From an uncultured Bacteroidales bacterium (GTDB lineage Bacteria > Bacteroidota > Bacteroidia > Bacteroidales > UBA932): a stretch of DNA of 64,000 nt. The notes below the pieces were generated by a model, which saw only the letters and a list, made by a program, of their open reading frames with translations, made no database searches and was not told the DNA's origin. Shown piece after piece: positions 54,540 through 63,117 of this stretch (position 1 is the stretch's first letter; each line of letters opens with the position of its first letter). The stretch lies in assembly GCA_944326335.1 (NCBI GenBank), contig CALVDM010000010.1, forward strand, positions 1-64,000, written 5' to 3'. A program made the position numbers and the translations under genes.

Positions 54540-55295
54540 ATGAAGTTTGTCTCATGGAATGTCAACGGCCTGAGGGCCTGTGCCACAAAAGGTTTCGCTG
54601 AAAGTTTCAGGAAACTGGATGCGGATTTCTTCGCGCTGCAGGAGACGAAGATGCAGGAAGGCCAGCTGGAGATGGAGTTTGAGGGATACAGGTCTTACTG
54701 GAATTACGCCGAGAAAAAAGGTTATTCGGGGACAGCGGTATATTCGAGACATGAACCTCTGGATGTGAGATACGGGATAGGTATAGATGAACACGACCAT
54801 GAAGGGAGGGTAATTACATTGGAGATGGAGAAATTCTTCTTTGTGGACGTGTATGTACCGAACTCGCAGGATGAACTTGCCAGACTCGACTACAGGATGA
54901 GATGGGAAGACGATTTCAGGGAATATCTCAAGAGCCTCGACAGCAGGAAACCGGTTATAGTGTGCGGCGACATGAATGTGGCACACAAGGAGATAGACCT
55001 GAAGAACCCCAGGACAAACAGGAGGAATGCCGGATTCACGGACGAGGAAAGGGGAAAATTCTCGGAACTTATCGGAAGCGGCTTCACCGACACGTTCAGA
55101 TATTTCTATCCGGACATGGCCGGCATATATTCCTGGTGGTCATACCGGTTCAAGGCGAGAGAGAAGAATGCCGGCTGGCGCATAGATTATTTTCTGACGT
55201 CACGCAAGCTGGATGACAAGCTCGTGTCCGCGGCGATACATACGGAGATATACGGTTCCGACCATTGCCCTGTCGAACTGGTTGCAGACATCTGA
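54540..55295 (+). CDS. xth: Exodeoxyribonuclease III / AP endonuclease
   Basis: This 251-residue enzyme has the endonuclease/exonuclease/phosphatase fold. Motifs are KFVSWNVNGLRA, the metal-binding Glu in FALQETKMQEGQ, YSGTAVYSR, CGDMNVAHKEIDLKNP, GWRIDYFLTS and the final GSDHCPVEL. It cuts DNA at abasic sites in base-excision repair. It lies 76 bp after cysS and just before the HAD gene, possibly in one transcript. Confidence 0.95.
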   Translation: MKFVSWNVNGLRACATKGFAESFRKLDADFFALQETKMQEGQLEMEFEGYRSYWNYAEKKGYSGTAVYSRHEPLDVRYGIGIDEHDHEGRVITLEMEKFFFVDVYVPNSQDELARLDYRMRWEDDFREYLKSLDSRKPVIVCGDMNVAHKEIDLKNPRTNRRNAGFTDEERGKFSELIGSGFTDTFRYFYPDMAGIYSWWSYRFKAREKNAGWRIDYFLTSRKLDDKLVSAAIHTEIYGSDHCPVELVADI

Positions 55296-55310
55296 AAATC
55301 ATTCTGAAGC

Positions 55311-55958
55311 ATGAAAGGACCAGCATTCCTTTTCGACCTGGACGGTGTCATTTTCGACACGGAGGGCCAGTACAGCATATTCTGGAATCAGATAGGCGAG
55401 GAATACCTCGGAGACAGCGATTTCGCCTCAAAGATAAAGGGAGAGACCACAGCCACATCGCTGAAAAGGTGCTGCCCTGACAATGACCTGGAAAGGGAAC
55501 GCCTCAGGCGCAGGCTGTACGACTTCGAGGCGCAGATGAAGTTCGGGTACATTCCGGGGGTGCAGACGTTCTTGTCGCGTCTGAAGGAGAAGGGCTACCC
55601 CACCGCCATAGTCACAAGTTCCAACAGAATCAAGATGGCAGTAGTCTACAAGGCGAGGCCGGAGATACCCGAAATGTTCGGACACATACTGACAGGAGAC
55701 GACTTCGGCCGTTCCAAACCGTTTCCCGACTGCTATCTGCTCGGGATGAAGGTCTGCGGGACTTCACCTGAGGACACGTTCATATTCGAAGACTCGTTCA
55801 ACGGGCTGGAATCGGCTCGGAGCTCCGGCGGACATGTCATAGCCCTTGCAACCACCAACAGCCGGGATGCAGTGGCACCGTATGCCGATATGGTCATCGA
55901 CGATTTTTCCGGGCTGAGCCCTGAAGACGTGATACTGAAGGCAGGAAAACGTCAATAG
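55311..55958 (+). CDS. HAD-superfamily phosphatase, beta-phosphoglucomutase-like
   Basis: This 215-residue hydrolase has motif I FDLDGVIFDTEG with nucleophile and acid Asp, motif II VTSSNRIKM, motif III Lys in GRSKPFPDCY and motif IV FEDSFNGLESA. The small cap (about 15-85) fits subfamily IA. These enzymes dephosphorylate sugar phosphates or isomerise them; the substrate cannot be read. Its 3' end overlaps the convergent MscS gene by 7 bp. Confidence 0.88.
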   Translation: MKGPAFLFDLDGVIFDTEGQYSIFWNQIGEEYLGDSDFASKIKGETTATSLKRCCPDNDLERERLRRRLYDFEAQMKFGYIPGVQTFLSRLKEKGYPTAIVTSSNRIKMAVVYKARPEIPEMFGHILTGDDFGRSKPFPDCYLLGMKVCGTSPEDTFIFEDSFNGLESARSSGGHVIALATTNSRDAVAPYADMVIDDFSGLSPEDVILKAGKRQ

Positions 55959-57106
55959 CCCTCCTTCAAGTCCATGCCCGACGGTCTCTGGAATGCCTTC
56001 AGGCCGAATTCCGGAAGCATGGCTATGAAATGCTCCATTATATCCGCCGCGATATGCTCGTGCGGCACCCATACCTTCGTGGAAGTGAAGAAATAGAATT
56101 GCAGAGGCAACCCCTCCGCAGTGGGCTCGAGCTGTCTGACGAGCAGCATGAGGTCATTGTTCACATCAGTGCGGTTGCGCAGATAGTGTTCTGCGGCAGC
56201 CCTGAACAGGGAAAGGTTCACCGTGTCCGTGCCAATCACGAGCCCCTCAGCCCAGTCCTGCCCCGCGAAACGTCCGGCTTCCTCCGGCGTGCAGAAGCGT
56301 ATGGAGTTCATGTCTATCCGCAATGCCCTGGCAACCCTCCGGCCGCCGCTCTCCCTCATGCCCCTCCAGTTCTTGAACGAGTCGCTGACAAGCACATACG
56401 GCGGTATGGTGTTTATGGTGTTGTCCCAGTTCCTGACTTTCACGGTGTTCAACGTCACTTCCTCCACCTCCCCGTTGATGCCGTACTTGTCCATCATTAT
56501 CCAGTCCCCGGGCCTCAGCATGTCATGCGCGGAGAGCTGCACCCCTGCCACGAGACCGAGTATGGTATCCTTGAAGATGAGCATCAGGACCGCCGCGGAT
56601 GCGCCCAGCCCGGCAAGAAGGGTGGTGAAATCCTTGTCTATGAGGACACCGATTGTGAGTATGGCCCCGACACATACCACAATGACCTTCACCATCTGGT
56701 AAACCCCCTTCATGGGCTTGTTCTTGAGCGCTTCCGACTCGTTGGACAAGGCATATATCGAATTGACGAATGCGCATGCCAGACTGCATGACACGACTAT
56801 GATATATATGGAGAAACCCTTGTACAGAAGCCTTCCCCACTGGGTCTGCTCCGGGAAAAGCATCGGCATGGCCACCATGAAAGCTATCGGAGGTATCAGA
56901 TGGAAGACATTGTGCAGCACCTTTGTGTCAGTGATGTAGTTGTCCCACTTGAAGGATGTCCTGTCCGCCACCTTCCTTATCAGCGGGATCAGCAGCTTGC
57001 AGCAGAGAAAATCTGTCAGATATGCGGCGAGCACGATGACGCAGGATACGACTATGCGCATCTCCATGCTCATCCGGATTATTTCCGTGGCGGTCTGTTC
57101 TGTCAT
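55952..57106 (-). CDS. MscS-family mechanosensitive channel
   Basis: This 384-residue inner-membrane protein has an N-terminal transmembrane region (about five segments up to residue 180). The pore helix is LLAGLGASAAVLMLIFKDTILG, followed by the beta domain LRPGDWIMMDKYGINGEVEEVTLNTVKVRNWDN. The C-terminal domain is longer than in small MscS and ends in a short acidic tail, like YbdG/YnaI. It opens on membrane tension during osmotic downshock. It shares an overlapping promoter region with the divergent nitroreductase gene. Confidence 0.9.
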   Translation of the reverse strand: MTEQTATEIIRMSMEMRIVVSCVIVLAAYLTDFLCCKLLIPLIRKVADRTSFKWDNYITDTKVLHNVFHLIPPIAFMVAMPMLFPEQTQWGRLLYKGFSIYIIVVSCSLACAFVNSIYALSNESEALKNKPMKGVYQMVKVIVVCVGAILTIGVLIDKDFTTLLAGLGASAAVLMLIFKDTILGLVAGVQLSAHDMLRPGDWIMMDKYGINGEVEEVTLNTVKVRNWDNTINTIPPYVLVSDSFKNWRGMRESGGRRVARALRIDMNSIRFCTPEEAGRFAGQDWAEGLVIGTDTVNLSLFRAAAEHYLRNRTDVNNDLMLLVRQLEPTAEGLPLQFYFFTSTKVWVPHEHIAADIMEHFIAMLPEFGLKAFQRPSGMDLKEGY

Positions 57107-57115
57107 TATTTTCCT

Positions 57116-57133
57116 TATCTTTGGACAAAGGTA
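57116..57133. promoter_or_regulatory. Face-to-face -7 elements of mscS-like and nitroreductase genes
   Basis: TATCTTTG (57116-57123, plus) and TACCTTTG (57126-57133, minus) are 2 bp apart and point toward each other. Together they form a near-palindrome (CTTTG-GA-CAAAG). RNA polymerase can hardly occupy both at once, so the two genes may be expressed alternately. Confidence 0.5.
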
Positions 57134-57153
57134 TCAATTTTATCAATACTTCT

Positions 57154-57759
57154 ATGAAATATCTCATTTTGACGCTTGCACTGGCCTGCGGGATGCTGGC
57201 ATCCTGCGGCAATGCACAAGACAGGACAGACATGGAAAAGAATGAAACAGTCGAGAACCTGAAGACACGCCGGTCAATCCGAGCATATCAGGACAGGATG
57301 CCTCCGAAGGAAATCCTTGAGCAGATTGCAGAAGCAGGCACGTATGCACCTACCGGCAAAGGGTCACAGTCGCCGATAATAGTGGCAGTGACCGACAAGG
57401 CAATGCGGGATAGCCTTTCCAGACTCAATGCGGCTGTCATGGGGACAAAGACGGACCCGTTCTACGGGGCGCCTGTCGTGATGGTCGTGCTGGCAGACAG
57501 GAAATACCCGACGTACCTGTATGACGGGGCACTTGTCATGGGCAACCTTCTCAACGCCGCTCATGCCCTCGGACTCGGCAGCTGCTGGATACACAGGGCA
57601 AAGGAAGTGTTCGACACCGAAGAAGGGAAGGCACTCCTCAAATCATGGGGCATAGAGGGAGACTACGAGGGCATAGGGAACTGCATCCTCGGCTATCCGG
57701 CCCAGGAAGCCCCCGCACCGAAGGCAAGGAAATCCGACTACGTGCGTTTCGTGGAATAG
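57154..57759 (+). CDS. Nitroreductase-family lipoprotein
   Basis: This 201-residue protein starts at 57154 with a lipoprotein signal (Cys in MLASC, residue 18). The nitroreductase pattern follows: NLKTRRSIRAYQDRMP, AGTYAPTGKGSQSP, FYGAPVVMVVLA, YDGALVMGNLLNAAHALGLGSCWIH and CILGYPAQEAP, which are FMN-binding parts. Nitroreductases are mostly cytoplasmic; the lipobox would put this one in the periplasm or on the outer membrane. The next gene, a flavin reductase-like protein, begins 7 bp after its stop, so they may cooperate. Confidence 0.88.
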   Translation: MKYLILTLALACGMLASCGNAQDRTDMEKNETVENLKTRRSIRAYQDRMPPKEILEQIAEAGTYAPTGKGSQSPIIVAVTDKAMRDSLSRLNAAVMGTKTDPFYGAPVVMVVLADRKYPTYLYDGALVMGNLLNAAHALGLGSCWIHRAKEVFDTEEGKALLKSWGIEGDYEGIGNCILGYPAQEAPAPKARKSDYVRFVE

Positions 57760-57766
57760 GGCGGTC

Positions 57767-58342
57767 ATGGAGAAAGTTTTTTTCATCGACGCCACCATGA
57801 GAGCCGGCTCGAGGACAAGGATGATAGCCGGGCCGCTGCTGGAGGAGCTCGGCAAACGTTATGAGATAGAAACCGTAAAGCTGGACGGGGCCGGTTTCCC
57901 GGCAGTCGGGAGCCGCATCCTGCAGGACAGGGACAACGGAATTGTCCCTGAGGAATATGCCGGGATGTCAAGAAGAATAGCGGCGGCCGACAGGATGGTG
58001 ATTGCAGCTCCGTTCTGGGACATGAGCTTCCCGAGCGCATTGAAGGTGTTCTTCGAGAACATGTCCCTGTTCCATATCACTTTCGACAGCGACGACAGGC
58101 ATTGCTACGGGCTGTGCAAGTGCTCCAAGGTGTTGTATATCACCACGAGAGGCATGGACATCCACACAGGCGACGAACTCGAGCAGGCCACGCCTTACAT
58201 CAAGGCATTGAGCCGTCTTTGGGGACTCGGGGAACTGTATGTGGTGTCCGCTGAAAACCTGGACTACAGCTCTCCGGCGGAAATCGAAAGGAAAATCGCC
58301 GATGCCATAGAGCGCGGGCTGAGATTGTGCCGGGATTTTTAG
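57767..58342 (+). CDS. NAD(P)H-dependent FMN reductase / azoreductase-like flavoprotein
   Basis: This 191-residue cytoplasmic protein has a flavodoxin-like fold. VFFIDATMRAGSRTRMIA holds the phosphate loop for FMN. APFWDMSFPSALKVFFENM is the second FMN-binding block, as in NADH-azoreductases. ITTRGMDIHTGDELEQAT is the third. It reduces quinones, azo compounds or flavin with NAD(P)H. It stands between the nitroreductase lipoprotein and a GNAT gene with gaps of 7 bp each, so the three are probably one unit. Confidence 0.83.
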   Translation: MEKVFFIDATMRAGSRTRMIAGPLLEELGKRYEIETVKLDGAGFPAVGSRILQDRDNGIVPEEYAGMSRRIAAADRMVIAAPFWDMSFPSALKVFFENMSLFHITFDSDDRHCYGLCKCSKVLYITTRGMDIHTGDELEQATPYIKALSRLWGLGELYVVSAENLDYSSPAEIERKIADAIERGLRLCRDF

Positions 58343-58349
58343 CCGCCCT

Positions 58350-58865
58350 ATGGGAAGGAGATTCTTCATCCGGCAATCCATGCCGGAAGATATCGGGAGC
58401 ATAATGCCGATATATGATACCGCCCGCAGGTTCATGGCAGACAACGGAAATCCGGGACAATGGACAGGAGGCTATCCGTCCGAGACGCTTATACGGTCTG
58501 AAATAGCGGCAGGACACAGTTTCCTGTGCGTGGACGATGACGGGAAGGTAGCAGGGACTTTCTGTTTCATCATTGGCGAAGACCCCACCTATCGTGTAAT
58601 GGAACAAGGGGAATGGCTCGCCGACGGACCTTACGGGACCATACACAGGCTTGCATCTGGAGGGATTTCAAAGGGCGTTGCATACGCTTGCATAGACTGG
58701 TGCTGGGAAAAGATACACAACCTCAGGATAGATACCCATGCGGACAATCTGGTGATGCAGTCGATTCTGGACAGAGCGGGCTTTGTCCGCTGCGGAATCA
58801 TCCGGACCGATGACGGCTCACCGAGAATAGCATACCAGAGGATAGAGTCCGGCCTCCGGAAATGA
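58350..58865 (+). CDS. GNAT-family N-acetyltransferase
   Basis: This 171-residue protein has the GNAT fold. FFIRQSMPEDIGSIMPIYD is the first strand-helix pair. The central strands are LCVDDDGKVAGTFCFI, the acetyl-CoA loop lies around GGISKGVAYACIDWC, and the last part is LRIDTHADNLVMQSILDRAGFVRCGII. The helix with the CoA loop lacks the usual Q/RxxGxG/A, having a Gly-Ile-Ser-Lys-Gly sequence instead. The acceptor is unknown. Confidence 0.82.
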   Translation: MGRRFFIRQSMPEDIGSIMPIYDTARRFMADNGNPGQWTGGYPSETLIRSEIAAGHSFLCVDDDGKVAGTFCFIIGEDPTYRVMEQGEWLADGPYGTIHRLASGGISKGVAYACIDWCWEKIHNLRIDTHADNLVMQSILDRAGFVRCGIIRTDDGSPRIAYQRIESGLRK

Positions 58866-58915
58866 CAGGACGGAGTGCCGGAATCCGGATTAAAGGAGAC
58901 ATGTCAAACCGAAAA

Positions 58916-58953
58916 GGGAGGGTGGTCCGAAAAAATTTTCCGGCCACCCGCCC
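58916..58953. terminator. GC-rich hairpin between convergent genes
   Basis: GGG-A-GGGTGGTC pairs with GGCCACCC-G-CCC across an A/T-rich loop, with one wobble and one mismatch. It lies between the GNAT gene and the convergent BACON lipoprotein. There is no T-tract. The rest of 58866-58999 holds nothing more than short palindromes. Confidence 0.4.
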
Positions 58954-58999
58954 TGGGGTTATAGGTTATATTCCCGGATTGACCGGAATATGCTGTTTA

Positions 59000-61147
59000 T
59001 CACTGGAAAATCACTGTTCCTGTGTAATTTATTGTTACGGTAACTCCTGAGGAATCTGTAAGAGAGCCGGTGATGGTATAGGTCCCGTCTGCGTTTTTCA
59101 CGATATTGAGATTTCCTCCTGATATTGTCCCTTTAGCCACATCATTTTCGTATCTATAACTATCTTCCGGGCTCAAGGTCCCCTGTGCTCCAGTTGATGA
59201 AACGGTATATTCCCCTTCTATTGTTCCCGCACCGTAAGTATACACGTCATTAAACATAATGAACGTGGTCATATTGGACATATCAGTATCAGGAGAGAAT
59301 GTAAAGCCATAATTATTTCCATTCCACACAGTTGCCAATACTGTAGCCACAGTAAACTCTCCTCCAGTCACCGGAGGATTGTCCTCACCGCCTTCTCCGG
59401 CTTCCTGTGTGACGGTGAAACTGCCGGTTACGGCAGGCTGACCTTCCGCATAGATATAGGAAACCGTAATAGTGGCAGTCCTGGCTGATGTCGTCGTATT
59501 CTCCTGAATGTCAGAACATATATCGAAAGACAACCCGTCACCTTCGGACCAAGAACCGTCGAATCTCGGTGAAATCCAGCTCTGGTCAGACTCGATTGTA
59601 AGTTTGCCACCGTATGGTTCAAATTCATCATCGGTTATTCCCGACATGTGTACGGTCGAGTAAGCATAATGATTCGCTTGGCTACCGAATTCGGTTTGGG
59701 TACCGGAGAAGTCGAACACAGGTGCTTCAGGCTCTTCCACCCCTGCCCCTGCCTCCTGAGTGACAGGCACATCGACACTGATTGTCTGCTCCGTGCCTTC
59801 TCTGTCCGTATAGGCATACGTGAACGTGAGCTTGCCGGAACGCTCTACATTATCCTTATTCTCTGCGATGCCGACAGTCATTGAGACGAAACCGCTTTCA
59901 TCGGGTTCTGCAGGGTTATTGTAGGAAGGCACCGTAATCCAGGAAGGTGAATCCGTGGTCAGGGTCACCTTTCCTCCTTCGACAGGATTCCTGACAGTTG
60001 CGTTTATGAAATAATATTCTTCACCTTCGGCACCGACATTGATTTCCGCCTCACTGGCGGTAATCTCCGGCTCGGCCACTTCTCCCGTACCTGCAGCCTG
60101 AGTGAGTGTGAAGCTGTCGCTGGCGGTGATTCCGTCACGTTCATAAGTCAGGGTGACAATCGCCGTCCTTTCTTCAGCAGTGTCATTTGCAGCTATGTTG
60201 AAGGAAAGCCATCCTACTACCTGGTCTGTAACAAAATCTGTAATCCATTCCACTTCCCCGCCATCAGGTGTCGTGGCAGAAGCAGTGAGATAGTTGGCCG
60301 ATGTCACATTCGTTTCCAGATACCTGATTTGAGCACGGGAAGACGTCTCCGGTGCGTCGTATTCATTCAGGTCCACCTTGCTCACCTCATCTTCCACAAA
60401 GCGGATGGACACTCCGGAACTCTGGAGGACAGTCACGGTCTTGGTGACTGTGGTTTCCCCGTACTTGTAGGTGAGCGTTATGACAGCCCTCCTTTCCGAG
60501 CCCGTATCGTTGGCCAGGACATTGAAAGAGACTTCTCCTTCGGCAGAAGTGTTGTCAGCGATTGTTATCCCGGTGAGCCATGCGGCCTCTCCGTCCTCGA
60601 GCTGAGGAATCCAGTTAGTCACTTCAGCCGAAATGGTCCCGGCCTCTACCTGGTCGGCGCCGAGCACCTCATACTCTATGGAATGCCCGCCGGCGGCAGC
60701 AGTGATATTGAGGTCCTGGGCACTGATTCCGACCGAGGCTGTATTCCCCGGCTGTGTAATCTGGATGTCATCGCTGACGGTTTCCCCGTCTCCGTATGTA
60801 TAAGTGATTATGAGAGTCGCGGAACGGGCTTCCCTCTTCAGATTGGAGTCCACGTCGTATGTTACCACACCTTCCGTCTCATAGTCCGTAACGGTAATCC
60901 AGTCCTGTGACTCAGGGTTGAAAGCCACGGAAATCACGCCTCCATCCACAGGATTCTCGAGGCTGTAAATCACCGTAAGCCCTTCCTTGTTCTTGTGGTC
61001 GGCGATAGTGACATCTTCTGTCTCTATGGTCAGAACCGGAGGAAGCGAATCGTCTTCCTCGACATCAGCTTGCTCGCACGAAGTGAAAGCAAACGCGGCG
61101 CATGCCAGTGTTGCGGCAAGAGCCTGAAAATAATAATGTTTTTTCAT
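59000..61147 (-). CDS. Multi-BACON-domain surface lipoprotein
   Basis: This 715-residue lipoprotein has lipid Cys24 (FTSC) followed by an acidic stretch (EQADVEEDDS). About five BACON-like domains follow, each ending in a TxTxxYxY...Q(P/A/S) strand pair (for example SATLIITYTYGDG...ITQPGN and AVITLTYKYGET...VLQSSG). A C-terminal beta domain of about 105 residues (KNADGTYTITGSLTDSSG, then TVTINYTG) resembles parts of the neighbouring lipoproteins. BACON domains often bind carbohydrate or mucin-like glycans or act as spacers. No enzymatic domain is seen. It is the last gene of a lipoprotein run. Confidence 0.85.
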   Translation of the reverse strand: MKKHYYFQALAATLACAAFAFTSCEQADVEEDDSLPPVLTIETEDVTIADHKNKEGLTVIYSLENPVDGGVISVAFNPESQDWITVTDYETEGVVTYDVDSNLKREARSATLIITYTYGDGETVSDDIQITQPGNTASVGISAQDLNITAAAGGHSIEYEVLGADQVEAGTISAEVTNWIPQLEDGEAAWLTGITIADNTSAEGEVSFNVLANDTGSERRAVITLTYKYGETTVTKTVTVLQSSGVSIRFVEDEVSKVDLNEYDAPETSSRAQIRYLETNVTSANYLTASATTPDGGEVEWITDFVTDQVVGWLSFNIAANDTAEERTAIVTLTYERDGITASDSFTLTQAAGTGEVAEPEITASEAEINVGAEGEEYYFINATVRNPVEGGKVTLTTDSPSWITVPSYNNPAEPDESGFVSMTVGIAENKDNVERSGKLTFTYAYTDREGTEQTISVDVPVTQEAGAGVEEPEAPVFDFSGTQTEFGSQANHYAYSTVHMSGITDDEFEPYGGKLTIESDQSWISPRFDGSWSEGDGLSFDICSDIQENTTTSARTATITVSYIYAEGQPAVTGSFTVTQEAGEGGEDNPPVTGGEFTVATVLATVWNGNNYGFTFSPDTDMSNMTTFIMFNDVYTYGAGTIEGEYTVSSTGAQGTLSPEDSYRYENDVAKGTISGGNLNIVKNADGTYTITGSLTDSSGVTVTINYTGTVIFQ

Positions 61148-61183
61148 AATGTAGTGTTAATTATGTTTTATGCCTGTAAAATG

Positions 61184-61720
61184 TCATTCCACCGAACCGT
61201 CCTGCATCTCGTTGAAGAAATCCATCTTCAACGGCTTGCCGTCCGCAAGGGAGAAATCGAATTCCACCATGAAAAAGCCGTTGCCGACATTGTTCACCGT
61301 GAATGTGCCTGCCTGCGGCTCGCGATACTCGGAATAGTAGTGTCCGGAGTCGCTGTATATCAGGATATAGTCGTCGTTGTGATAAAGGTCATCGCCTTCA
61401 AGGCTGATGTCATGCTGTTCTCCGTCGGCCCAGTAGGCCTTACAGCCGAATATCACGAACGAATCCGTATCTTCACCAGGATTGGCAGGTGAAAAACGGA
61501 ACATGAGATAACTGTCAGACACGCTGTACACAGCAGTGCGTATCTCGGATGCCTGCCCGTCGAATTCGTATGTGCCGAGAACATCACCCTCGACAACACC
61601 GGGGTTTCCACCGTCGGATGTGTCCTCACCTCCGTCGGCAGCCTTTTCGCACGACACGGAGACAGCTCCGGCAACTGAAATCAGCAGGGGCAGGAATATG
61701 TTCAGAAGTGTTTTTTTCAT
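61184..61720 (-). CDS. Small lipoprotein with lipocalin-like beta domain, unknown function
   Basis: This 178-residue protein has lipid Cys24 (VSVSC) and an acidic, Gly-rich spacer (DGGEDTSDGGNPG). A single beta domain follows (GTYEFDGQASEIRTAVYSV, YLMFRFSPANPG, GTFTVNNVGNGFFMVEFDFSLADG). A start at 61741 would overlap the upstream stop codon by 4 bp and is also possible. The beta domain shares its strand pattern with parts of the lipoproteins on both sides. I do not recognise a family name. Confidence 0.65.
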   Translation of the reverse strand: MKKTLLNIFLPLLISVAGAVSVSCEKAADGGEDTSDGGNPGVVEGDVLGTYEFDGQASEIRTAVYSVSDSYLMFRFSPANPGEDTDSFVIFGCKAYWADGEQHDISLEGDDLYHNDDYILIYSDSGHYYSEYREPQAGTFTVNNVGNGFFMVEFDFSLADGKPLKMDFFNEMQDGSVE

Positions 61721-61737
61721 GTCTAAATCGGTTTTTG

Positions 61738-63117
61738 TCATTCGGCTATTGTCAAAACTCCTGAATAATAGCCTTCAAGGGTGTCCTGGCCTTTCTTCAG
61801 ATTATAGAAGCTCAGAGTTATCGAGCCGTCGCCGACGGAGGCTTCGATGGTACCTGTGGAGCTTTCTTCCCCGACATCGCTGTAAACCCATCTCACTCCG
61901 CGGTATTCTACATAGAAGTTCGCGTCTTTGAGCATGGAGAAGCCGTAGACTGTCCCGTCGAAACAGATGGACGGCGCGACAATGAGGATATCCTCCGATG
62001 TCATCTCACCCACATCGGTCTTTCCGGCGGATGCCGACAGCCAGAGTCTCCAGCAATCGTTGCCGTCATCGTCCGAGATGCCTGTATCCTTGTCCAGGAT
62101 AGCGGAAAGTATGGTCACAGGGGCCTGTCCGTTGAATACGAACGCATTTTCAGGAGTCTCGACAGCCTCTTTCGACGACTTCGCGGTCCCTGAGAAATCG
62201 ATATTCATGCTCATCCCGTTGAACACTGCGACTATCTGCACCGAGAACACCTCCGGAGAGGATGCCGAACGGGACATGGTGAAGAATCCGGTCGGGACGG
62301 TGCCGCTTTCCGAAGACACCGAAGACGTTGTTCCCGCCACATTGTCATGGTAGTTGATTTCATAGAATCCGCCTGCGTCCGCAAAGTCTGTACGCATGCC
62401 GTCGAACGCATCGGCATCCACTTCTATCTCGACATAACTGCTGGCGATGTCGAGTTCGTTGAAATAGTCTATAGCTGCAGACGTGATGAAGAGGCTGACA
62501 TGGCCGTTGTCCGGATTCTCCTCATAGAATACAGCCCTGACGTTGTCCTCGTCCCCGTTGATGATATAAATCCCGGATGTCTCCTCCGGCTCTCCGTGCT
62601 CCGCCACTGCCTCTGCATCAAGTGTGAGAATCTCACCCGTAGAGAAGACCACGGTAAGTTCCACATGGAAGGAACCGGAAGCGGGGTCATACTCTATGCG
62701 GACCGTACCACCCTCATAGGTGCCGGTGTCGGAAGAATCCCAGATGAATGAGGACCCGTCTGCGGCATTGTAACCGGATATTTCAATATCCTCCTCATCC
62801 ATGAGGTTGCAGTCAAGACCCGTGGCGAGCGACTCGTCGAAATAAAGCCAGATATAGCTCGGGCTTCCCTCCCCGTAGAATGCATCCATGTCGGAAACAT
62901 CCGTGGACGGAGTGGCGAAGAATGACACTTTCCCGCCGTCAGTGACAGCGAATGTCTTCCCCACCGGTGTTTCCGTATCCGCGTAGCGGAAATAACCGGC
63001 AGAGCCTCCGTTCACTTCATTGCCTCCGTCAGACTTGTCGCATCCTGACAGGGTTGCCGCCGCAAGAGCGAGAGCGGCGGCAAATTGAATGGCTCTAAAA
63101 AGTTTCATCGCCGTCAT
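61738..63117 (-). CDS. Lipoprotein with repeated beta domains, unknown function
   Basis: This 459-residue protein has lipid Cys26 (TLSGC; a start three codons later is possible) and a Gly/Asn-rich spacer. Three similar domains of about 140 residues are visible, each with a GTVRIEYDPASGSFHVELTV-like strand pair and an F-N-G or N-G-D turn (IINGDEDNVRAVFYEE, FVFNGQAPVTILSAILD). The last part has GTIEASVGDGSITLSFYNL. No enzyme motif is seen. It overlaps both neighbours by 4 bp, so translation is coupled. Probably surface-exposed, function unknown. Confidence 0.65.
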   Translation of the reverse strand: MTAMKLFRAIQFAAALALAAATLSGCDKSDGGNEVNGGSAGYFRYADTETPVGKTFAVTDGGKVSFFATPSTDVSDMDAFYGEGSPSYIWLYFDESLATGLDCNLMDEEDIEISGYNAADGSSFIWDSSDTGTYEGGTVRIEYDPASGSFHVELTVVFSTGEILTLDAEAVAEHGEPEETSGIYIINGDEDNVRAVFYEENPDNGHVSLFITSAAIDYFNELDIASSYVEIEVDADAFDGMRTDFADAGGFYEINYHDNVAGTTSSVSSESGTVPTGFFTMSRSASSPEVFSVQIVAVFNGMSMNIDFSGTAKSSKEAVETPENAFVFNGQAPVTILSAILDKDTGISDDDGNDCWRLWLSASAGKTDVGEMTSEDILIVAPSICFDGTVYGFSMLKDANFYVEYRGVRWVYSDVGEESSTGTIEASVGDGSITLSFYNLKKGQDTLEGYYSGVLTIAE

